Source of the DNA: Blumeriella jaapii
Lineage: Eukaryota; Ascomycota; Leotiomycetes; Helotiales; Drepanopezizaceae
Length of the DNA: 64,000 nt
Reading direction: 5' to 3'
Assembly: GCA_009599575.1 (NCBI GenBank)
Contig: VWND01000007.1
Coordinates: 1,373,501-1,437,500 of the forward strand
In this document: positions 36,875 to 45,110 of the stretch, piece after piece
Position numbering within the stretch: the first letter of the stretch is position 1
How the letters are laid out: each line of letters starts with the position of its first letter
Position numbers and translations under genes: made by a program
Notes under the pieces: generated by a model
What the model was told of the DNA's origin: nothing
The model's input: only the letters and a program-made list of their open reading frames with translations
Database searches by the model: none

Positions 36875-38144
36875 AACATGCCTGGCGGGAAGTATTCGGT
36901 GTTGGCGTTTGATTGAGGTACGTGAGGTCAAGTCTCTGGGCCCGTACTCGATGGGCTTCGGGATCTTGGTAGTGGGAAATTGAGGAACTTGCTCTGTGTC
37001 CGGGGATAAGAGAACTCTATTGCAGGCAAATGTACGTGATCCGAGACTACGGTTTCGCGAACTGCTTGCCAGGAAAAGCTGGCAATCTGCAGTACTGTCT
37101 GTACTGTGTACATGTCACATAAAGATTCCCAACCCCTAAATTGCGAATAGGAAAAATAGCAAAAACTCAGCCGGAGCAAACCCCTAAAAATTGCGAATAG
37201 GAAGAAATGGCAAAAAATCAGCCGGAATCAAAACCTTAAATTGCGAATAGAAAACAGCAAACTGGGCCGGAACCCATCAGGTCCCAGCTTACAAACCTAA
37301 TTGAATACGGTTTTATGCTAATCAACAATTTACCCTCACCCCAATTAGGCTAATCGGTAGTTGATGCCAGCAAACAAAACATCTCGTTACATGACCTCGA
37401 CAGAAAAATATTCGTTCAGGGAAAGAAGGAAGGCTGTGGCGCATTTCTTCTTCCTTTTTTTCCCCCCCTTTCGCTCGCTAAAATCCATTTCGATGCCAAG
37501 AAAGAAGAAGAAGAAGCAGCAGCGAGAGGCAACCTTGGACTCGTGCACCGTAACTCTGCTGCTACTCATTCTCTCTCACATCTACTCTCGTCTCTACCTA
37601 TGCTTCTTCAGGAACTCACGGCAAAGAACCCGATCGGTGTGACATGCCACTGGGCGGGCGGGATGTCTCGAAAAGCAGTGTTGTCAGCGAGGCAAGTGAC
37701 TGACTGACTGGCACATCAACCTACTGTATGTAGATGTGTACAGTCCACACACATGCACAGTACGGTACTACACGACGCCGCCTGGCTGGGGGGAAACGAT
37801 GCTCGGACTACGGGGCATGATGCAAACAAGGGCGCGGTGGACTTCACTTCTTACTCAGGTAACCCTGAGCGGGTGAGGGTCTGTCTCCTCCACATGCCCT
37901 GGTACTCGGTTCAGACGACGATCTGTGAAGTGAAGCGAAGCGAAGGAACGAAGGTACGAAGGACCAGTATGTAAGAGAAGATGTATGTCATACAAGAGAG
38001 AAGTGTGTAGATGTCTACCTAGTCTAGCAATCTACAAGTGTTACCCAACACCGCGCGCCTCCAACGCCCCCATCCATGGTCGAAGTAGTTAGTGTTATAC
38101 AACCAAACGCCCTCAATGCCCGACTTCTGTTTCAGGGCATTCCG
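36875..38144. other. Intergenic with a 50-bp tandem repeat
   Basis: 1.27 kb between the YIF1 and MRS2 3' ends. Contains the tandem repeat at 37131-37274 and GTAC-type motifs near 37091-37115 and 37722-37770. No gene recognised. Confidence 0.5.
37131..37274. repeat. Three-copy tandem repeat, period about 50 bp
   Basis: Three adjacent diverged copies (about 37131-37177, 37178-37229, 37230-37274) share CCTAAATTGCGAATAG, an A-rich stretch with AGCAAAA, and CAGCCGGA. Copies differ by substitutions and small indels; no spacers or cas-like genes, so not a CRISPR array. Confidence 0.75.
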
Positions 38145-39832
38145 TCATTTTTTCTTCAGAGCCAGAGCCCCAATCGCAGCGTGCGCCTTCGCATCCTCGG
38201 TCCTCCTATCTTGCACCTCCTTCAGCCTCCTCTGCCTCTGCCTCGCAATCCTCTCGCTCTCCAGATCTCTCTGCACCACATCTTCGTCCCTCCAGCTTCT
38301 CCCCCGCCGTCCGCCTTCGCCCCACATACTAACGCGCTGCACCTTGCGGAGCTTGGTGAGCCCGTACGCGAACACGATGCCGATGAAGACTACGCTCCAG
38401 CCAGTGACGCCCCAGAAACCGAGGTCGGACTCTTCCATGAAGTTCTTGAGGTTCATGCCGTAGAGCGCGGCGATGAAGGCACCGCTGCCGATGCCGAGCG
38501 TGCCGATGGAGAATTTGAGGTCCAGGAGCATGAGCGAGTTGCGGTTGGCGTCCAGGATGGCTTTTACGCTAGGATGGTTGTCAGCGGATGTGTCTCAAAT
38601 GTATACAAAGGGCAGTGTCCAGTGAGTTGGTTGATGGGGAGAACGTACATTTCCTCCGTGTTGCGGATATTCGAAACCAAGTTCCCAGACTCCTGCACAA
38701 TCTCATCGCACAGTTTATAATAGGATTCTAGCAACATCTCGACCTCCGTGTGGTCATCCTCCCCCCTGACGAGATCATGGCTCTTTTCCGTCAAGTACAT
38801 GGCCGCCAGATCATCGTCCGCCTCCAGCACCTCATCAATGGCGTCCCTCACCAATTTGGCTTTCTGCTCGAAAGTACCCAGCTTCTTCGAGTAGATGAGC
38901 AGTTTTCGTAGCTTGTCCCTATCGATGTCTTCCTCCAGCTCCCGCAACACTCCCACAACGGGCTTCCTTACGCCTTCAAACTCCTTTTCTAGGCTGGTTA
39001 TGGCTGATATGAGAACTGCCTCGAGGGCGCGGAACTCGTAGGGAAGACCGCCTGCTAGGGGCGAAGCTTGCTTTTGGCGGAGCTTGTCTTCGAGGTCGTA
39101 GATGAATGCAGATTGGTTGTAGGAGTCAGTAGTCCCGTACGCGTCGAAGACCAGTACACGATTGGCCTTTATAAGGACTCGAAGGTGGAGAAGGTTGATG
39201 AGAATCGCGGATGGGCGAACGAGGATATGGGGGAGGAGGCTGCTATCGATCTTCCTGAGATCGCGGGGAAGAAGTCCATACTGCAGCAATTCAATTAGCA
39301 TTTTTTGGTCAAAAGTCAGAGTGACAAGAAACCGTACTTTTGCAATGAGCTCACTCTTCTTGAACTCCCCACTCGCCAACACTACGTTCCCAATTTCGTC
39401 GAACTCCGTACATCGCAGCTTCGGCTGCGCGGCCGCCTTTGCAGATATATGCCGTCCCAGACTGAACATCGAGGTGTCGCTCTCCCCCTCGTTTCCCCGT
39501 AGTGAAGCGGGTAAATCGTCTGGCCGCAATGGTCGCCCGCCTCGCAGCGACGTGACGCCCCAGAGCTTCTGGTGCCATTCCTTGGACCCCGAGGACGCTG
39601 CGCGCTGTGACACAAGAGATCCTCCACATGCCGCTCTCTTGTGCCTAGCTACACATTTCGAGCTCGCGGGCAGGGTCGTCAAGGTGGCATAAGTATGTCT
39701 CGACCACAGCACGTCTAAGTTGAGGAGTCCGGCCTTGACGTTCGCGCGTCGCGGAGCACATGTAGACAGCCGTCTAGCAGTTGGCAGGTTCCAAGCTGCG
39801 GTCCCGTAGTTGAGGCGTTCCCGGGGCCTCAT
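38145..39832 (-). CDS. MRS2: Mitochondrial inner-membrane magnesium transporter
   Basis: CorA-family Mg2+ channel. Three exons in coding order 39832-39338, 39280-38649 and 38568-38145 give 516 aa. The N-terminus is Arg/Ser/Ala-rich and amphipathic, as for a mitochondrial presequence (about 1-100). The matrix domain includes LRCTEFDEIGNVV, the conserved DLRKIDSS with IL(V)RPSAILINLLH, and long helices (EDIDRDKLRKLL). Two C-terminal membrane helices flank the signature YGMN (YGMNLKNFMEE). The basic tail (RRGRSWRDED... ALALKKK) faces the matrix. Intron 1 (57 bp) is a multiple of three without a stop, so an unspliced mRNA stays open and would insert 19 residues before the conserved YGLLPRDLRKID. 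Intron 2 is 80 bp. Confidence 0.94.
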
Positions 39833-40789
39833 AGTCGAACGTGAGGCCCGGTCGAGGATTCGGGCTGAAGAAGCAGACAGTCTCCGATTGCGACTTGAGG
39901 AATTTCAGCAGAGTCGAGGAGGGTGCTCGGGGGAGCAGAGATCGCATAATGGGGCGATTGGGTTGAACGAGCAGGTTCCCTTAATCTGCTGGAGAGGCGC
40001 GTTGTCGAAAGAGGTACTTGAAGTTTTTGAGCTTGGAAATTTACCTTTACCGGCACCTGCAGTACCGTACAGTACTGTATGTACGTAGTCAGGTGATAAG
40101 GCACCTACGGATCCTACCTCACGTTTTACAATCGTCCTGTCACAGCTACGAAATGGTCAAATTATTGGCGGTAATCTAAAATTCATTCTATAGTGTGTAG
40201 GTAGGTTGTGACCAAAACGAGAGGGCTAATAACGGTTGAGTTAGTATGTATTGTATTGTTTACTTTCCGCAACTTCGCGTATCACCGGTTTCTTGCTCAT
40301 TTTTGTCGTGCACGATGTAAACAGTGTCTATGATCAACAAGCAATTAAAAGCAAAAGGACAATGGGCTTGCAATGAACCAAAGAAGGCACGCGATCCTTG
40401 CCAGTAAAGTCAATGGACCAACTGTTGCTTCGTCCGTGCCAATAGTATCAAACTGAGGCAGGTATTGGTATTCACGTGAGAAACATCAATGTTTGAGAGA
40501 GGCATTGTTCATGTCTTCGTCATTGCTTTATTAGTCGGAACACAAGCAAGCACTGCATCGTGGCCATAGCCGGGTATTGAAGAAAAGAAGCATCATCTCC
40601 ATCTGTACCGCGCATATATCATCCCTTCCTACCCCTTCCTATCTAACAAGGACCCATCCACCTAGACCTGCATCAGAAGGCGTGCTCATCCCTCATCTTG
40701 CCGTCCGAGATCGATGATCGTTTGTTGGCGCTATCAAAGAGGGCGATGAAAGAGGGTCTGCAAACTGAAGTCGAACTGGATGGTAGGTA
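39833..40789. other. Intergenic, no gene seen
   Basis: MRS2 upstream region and 3' flank of the small hydrophobic protein gene. A GTAC-type palindromic cluster lies at 40062-40088. Confidence 0.45.
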
Positions 40790-41044
40790 TCAGACGTGAC
40801 TTGTCGTACCTCTGCGACGAGAACCACCTCGGCGGCAAGTCAGGCAAGAGACGATGATGCCGAAGAAGTTGGCGATGGCGCTGATGATGGCCTTGAGGAT
40901 ACCCGCGATTCCATTGACGACGGCCATGATGCAGTTACCGATGGTCTGGAAGAGAGACTTGATCTGTTGTTTGGGTCAGCAGGAGCGCAAGGCTGAGCAG
41001 GTTACAGGAGGAGATCGACTTACGCATGATACGACGGCACCCAT
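40790..41044 (-). CDS. Small conserved hydrophobic protein
   Basis: Two exons in coding order 41044-41024 and 40963-40790 give 64 aa. The N-terminus (MGAVVSC) with Gly2 and Cys7 could be myristoylated or palmitoylated. A long amphipathic/hydrophobic stretch (residues 8-50, KSLFQTIGNCIMAVVNGIAG and onward) is followed by LTCRRGGSRRRGTTSHV. I recognise it only as a type of short fungal protein of unknown function, not as Pmp3. The 60-bp intron is GT-AG and in phase. The first exon is 21 bp, so simple gene finders may miss it. Confidence 0.7.
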
Positions 41045-41999
41045 TGTGAAGATGTTGCGCGGTGCGACTTAAGAGTGATCAAGGGATTTGGATTTGGGGG
41101 TTCAGGGTTGGGGTTCGGAGTTGGGGTGATATGATTGTGAAGCGTTCAAGATATGTTTGTCTTGAACCAGTCGAGGGTGTTGATGTTGGGAAGCGGGTGA
41201 AGAAAAAGTCGAGGAGGTCAAGGGGAAAAGTGCAGGAAGCCTCGAGATATATGGGTTCGGCCTGTTAGCGTGCTTTGCGCACTCGCTCTACCGCCCCTGC
41301 CTGTGTCACATCCCAAGCGAGTCATGGGCGCAAACAACAACAAGCAAGGGCTGTGGCCAGTGACGTCGCAGTCAGTACTTGTTGACTTGTAAACCCTTGT
41401 CACAAGATGGCGGGCGTGAGATACGCATGAAATCAAGGAAGTTGCGATATCAGGATCCGAATCCGGGAGGAAATGATCGCCGGCATGACACAGCGCCACT
41501 TGTGGCTGCCACGCCGGAGGCTACAGTACCGTCCTGTACATACTGACCTGTACCGTGTGTACATAAGTGTATTGTACTGTATGTACGATGTGCTCGATCG
41601 ATCACAAGCACAGGAGCACATGGGTAGTCTCAACTCTTGAGGCACGAAGTGGATTGCTACAGTACTTCGATCTTTCGCCGCAGATATTTCGATCTTTCTC
41701 CGCAGAACATCGCATCCTTTCCAACCGTGCAAAGGCGAGCATGACGTCGGCGGACGTAAACAAAGCAACGCTCCAGATCATGCGTACTGTTTGTAAGTAG
41801 CGATTTGAAACCAAGTCCCGAACTCTACTTACTATGTACTGTGTGTGCTGTACTGTACAGTACTGTATATACAGTGTCTCGTCAACAAACCCTCGCTAAG
41901 AATAAGCATATCGGTAGACAAGATCAACGGCGGCTCCGAGATGCACGGCCGACGGCGGAAGATCAGCACCAGCTTGTCTATGCCATCCCCGTGATGAGA
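41045..41999. repeat. Intergenic with dense GTAC-type palindromes
   Basis: No gene recognised. Two clusters of TGTACTGTACAGTAC-like sequence lie at about 41521-41590 and 41832-41880, and a near-duplicate CGATCTTTC-CCGCAGA occurs twice at about 41668-41706. The upstream part is the promoter of the small hydrophobic protein gene. Confidence 0.55.
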
Positions 42000-42725
42000 C
42001 TAGTCTTGGATTTGGATCTGGTAGCGCACCATAACCTGCCTGCGGAGCTGAACATCCAATGTCTCGGTCTCGATGACCAGTTTGCCTTCTCTACAAGCGA
42101 CATCCATCATCTTCAGGACTAGCTTTACGATGGCCTCCTGGATCTCCTGCGTCTCCACGTGCCCTCGCACGGTCAACTTGCGTATGGAGTTCAGCGTCGA
42201 GAGGGAGTGTGATTCGGGCCGGAAGCGGATGTCATATTCTATCGAGGTGTCCGTGTTTCGGACTGAAGGCAGGTATATAGGATTGAGGTCGTAGTGATCG
42301 GTATAAGCCAAAACCAGAGTTTGAATGCGGGAAGCGGTCCGGAAAATCGGCTGCAGGAGGTGTGCATCGGCATATCCAAATGCGATGCAGAGAGTTCTTA
42401 TGTTGCTACCATGGAACCCGATGACGTCGAGGAAGCGCCTACACATCAGAGGACTGCAAAAGCTGAACTCTGCGCATCTGTAGTAGAGGTGTCGAGTTTC
42501 TCTGCAAAACATCTGGCTGGTCGCGGACAGGCCTTGCCCACACTTGCGATAGGGGTACGAACTTTGGTCCTGATCCGAAATGTACAGGTCGTCATCGCGA
42601 ATGAAAATATGGCTGTATATCTGAAGCCGGATCTCAGATGGCAAAGTCCAGAGTTCTCGAGGAAGTGGTGGTGAAGAGCCAACAGTCGGACTGCCACTGC
42701 GAGAGTCGACGCTGACGAGAGCCAT
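42000..42725 (-). CDS. 2EXR/F-box-like protein of unknown function
   Basis: Single exon, 241 aa. The segment LPRELWTLPSEIRLQIYSHIF (about 22-42) is an F-box-like/2EXR motif, common in large lineage-expanded families of filamentous ascomycetes. The rest has no catalytic signature; it alternates leucines and aromatics (SNIRTLCIAFGYADAHLL). It could be a substrate adaptor for an SCF ligase. No homologue with known role is recognised. Confidence 0.65.
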   Translation of the reverse strand: MALVSVDSRSGSPTVGSSPPLPRELWTLPSEIRLQIYSHIFIRDDDLYISDQDQSSYPYRKCGQGLSATSQMFCRETRHLYYRCAEFSFCSPLMCRRFLDVIGFHGSNIRTLCIAFGYADAHLLQPIFRTASRIQTLVLAYTDHYDLNPIYLPSVRNTDTSIEYDIRFRPESHSLSTLNSIRKLTVRGHVETQEIQEAIVKLVLKMMDVACREGKLVIETETLDVQLRRQVMVRYQIQIQD

Positions 42726-43222
42726 GTCGTGTCGATGTTCGGGGCAATGTCTTCTCGCGGTGCGAGTCCTATGTACAGCCGGAGGGAGTCGAAGTAGCGA
42801 TGACGACGGGAATGCAGCGCTGGTATGCTCACATTCAATAGAGAGGGTTGATGGTTGATGTCGTTGATATGGTTGGTGAGGGGAGAATTAATTGGAAGGC
42901 TGATGGAGGCTCCCACAGTCGAGATCAGACCGGCCGAGCCAAACGCGGGGCTGGTGGCCATGAACAACTACACAATCAACATTCAAATTAAACACACAAC
43001 AAGTTCGGATTTATTGACATCTGCATTCCGGCTATTGCATTTGATCGCAATGCCTTCTGATGGTCGAATTGCTTTTACTGGTCTTATTGTTCTGCCTTGA
43101 AACTACTTGAAAGTTCCCTCGCGGCGGTGGGGCTGGCTTCACCAGTCACAAAATTTACCCGCCTCACATTCTGCTCTATTCTCGACTTTTTCCAACCCTA
43201 GAACCACACAAACACAAGTCAG
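42726..43222. promoter_or_regulatory. Shared upstream region of two divergent F-box-like genes
   Basis: 497 bp between divergent start codons. An opposite frame at 42967-42446 overlaps the neighbouring gene and is treated as a shadow. A pyrimidine-rich leader precedes 43223. Confidence 0.4.
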
Positions 43223-44593
43223 ATGGTCGACATGAATCTTACACCTGTCAAAGTTCTCGGCAAACGGAAAAGAGACTGCTCTAAATTAGCTCTTGCCGCT
43301 AGAAAAGCGCTGGTAAGCCCATCTTTTGTGCGCAACGTTCGAGTTGTTCCCACTAACATTTTCCTCAAGAAGAGGAAGCCAGGACGGCCTCTCAAAACGG
43401 TTGAAGTTGCTGTGTCCAGAACGGCCGTTGTTGAGGTTCCACGTCAAGTCAGAGAGGCGAAAAGAAAAACGATGAAAAACATCAAATCGAGGCGAAAAAT
43501 GTCGGCTCTGGAAAGACTGCCTACGGAGCTGCTCGAGCGTGTCTTCCATTTCTGTTTGAATCTGGGGTTGCCGCGAGCGAGTCCAATTGTCGGGGCGAAA
43601 CTGAGTAGTACGACGGTTTTCAACGGAACCATGTTTGCCGCTTTTGGCCCGACCTGGGACAGCTGGTATGGGAGGGAGAAGGTGGTAGAGGAGGTGGAGG
43701 GTAATGATGAGATCAGCGACGATGGAGATGCCGAGTTGCAGAGCGCAGTTTTGAGATGTCGCTGGGCTGATTTGCCCACGTTGTTGCAAGCAAAGGAACA
43801 CTGGATAGAGAGTTACGCCACAGACCGGACTTTTCAACCGCACTGTAGGTTGTCGGCTGCACAAAACGCCGTGGAGTACAAAACGCCGTGGAGTTTCACT
43901 AACACCAGACCAGATTTCCTCAAAGAGCTGAACCCGCCTGAAGAACAAGAGGGAGAAGATGAAGAGAATGCAACCTTGCTGCCGCCACCCAGCCTCACTC
44001 AAACAGAGTACCTCGATGCCGACTACTCCGCTTTCGAAGCCTTCACCTCCGAGCTGGACGGCGACTGGCCCTGGACCGCGATATCCTGGGCGGCGCACCC
44101 CCACATCTCTCCCAGCACCGAGATTCCACACTCCCTGCTCCTGGGACCCTTCACGCCTACCTCATTGAAACAGCTCTTCTATCTGATCAAGTCCGGCGCC
44201 ACTGTCTCCTGGCACTCGTCAACCAGCGGAGAATCCGCGCTCGAAGGTCTTCGCTCCGCCATCATCGCTGGCAACACACAGGCCATCCACCTCCTTCTCT
44301 GGAGCGGGCTGCGCCCGAAAATGGACGCCGAGATCTTCTGCTGGGCGATCAGGAATGCAGGGGGCGACGGTCTAGAGGGGAGGCTGAGAACTGTAAGCCA
44401 GCTCTTGAGGGCGGGGTGGGCGGATGACACGATAGGGAGGAGGTTCTGGGGGAAAGTCGAGAAGGAGTTGATGGATTTGAGAGATCAGGGGATCTGGGAC
44501 GGGGACAGCGAGGAGGGAGTGGAGAAAGTTGAGTATGTGAAGAGGATCATGGGGTTAGAGCTGTTGAGAGGCAGGGTCGGTTGTGAGACCTGA
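43223..44593 (+). CDS. F-box protein of unknown function
   Basis: Single exon, 456 aa. A basic N-terminus (GKRKRD, KKRKPGRP, resembling nuclear-localisation or AT-hook patches) precedes an F-box (about residues 92-125, SALERLPTELLERVFHFCL). The C-terminal half has ankyrin-like or tetratrico-like helices (LKQLFYLIKSGATVSWHSS; AIIAGNTQAIHLLLWSGLRP). A perfect 17-bp tandem duplication (43861-43877 and 43878-43894) lies in the coding sequence; the downstream frame depends on both copies. Probably a ubiquitin-ligase adaptor; target unknown. Confidence 0.7.
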   Translation: MVDMNLTPVKVLGKRKRDCSKLALAARKALVSPSFVRNVRVVPTNIFLKKRKPGRPLKTVEVAVSRTAVVEVPRQVREAKRKTMKNIKSRRKMSALERLPTELLERVFHFCLNLGLPRASPIVGAKLSSTTVFNGTMFAAFGPTWDSWYGREKVVEEVEGNDEISDDGDAELQSAVLRCRWADLPTLLQAKEHWIESYATDRTFQPHCRLSAAQNAVEYKTPWSFTNTRPDFLKELNPPEEQEGEDEENATLLPPPSLTQTEYLDADYSAFEAFTSELDGDWPWTAISWAAHPHISPSTEIPHSLLLGPFTPTSLKQLFYLIKSGATVSWHSSTSGESALEGLRSAIIAGNTQAIHLLLWSGLRPKMDAEIFCWAIRNAGGDGLEGRLRTVSQLLRAGWADDTIGRRFWGKVEKELMDLRDQGIWDGDSEEGVEKVEYVKRIMGLELLRGRVGCET

Positions 44594-45110
44594 GAGCATG
44601 GGTAGGACGCGAGAAGGCCGTTGCCAATCTGTTGGTCCAGATAGACGATTGGTTGTGACGTGGTAGAATCGAGCGAGCATTGGAAACGCGGTGGGATTCC
44701 CGACGCTGTCAAGTTTCACAGAGCTTTCCGAACTACAAGCCGCGGAGAGGGAAGCCGCTTGCCAGAAGATATCACCACGCCTCAGAACTTCCGAAGCGCT
44801 CAGATCCACGGGGATGGAGTCAACTGTGTATCATCTAGCGATCTAGGACGCTGGACTAGGTGCAACGAGATCGTCCTTTCGCTCACCAATCCATTTGAAC
44901 GTGAGAGGTTTTTGGGCCCCAATACCGTAATTCGAGAATCGGCAATAGACGGGTTCATTGTCGGGAAATCATACGTGACATTGTTCAAGATAAGTCATGC
45001 TTCGTTCCGAACATGACTGACCGATTTGCGTACTTGCTTGTCATACACATCGTATCGTAAACTTACATGCTTTACATGGCTCGGCCACACGGTCATCCAT
45101 CTCATAATCA
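44594..45110. other. Intergenic between convergent genes, no gene seen
   Basis: The 3' flanks of the F-box gene and RAD1. Short overlapping frames without family features. Confidence 0.45.

Noticed and set aside
37131..37274. CRISPR-like array
   Set aside because: Whole units repeat in tandem, without unique spacers, and the genome is eukaryotic.
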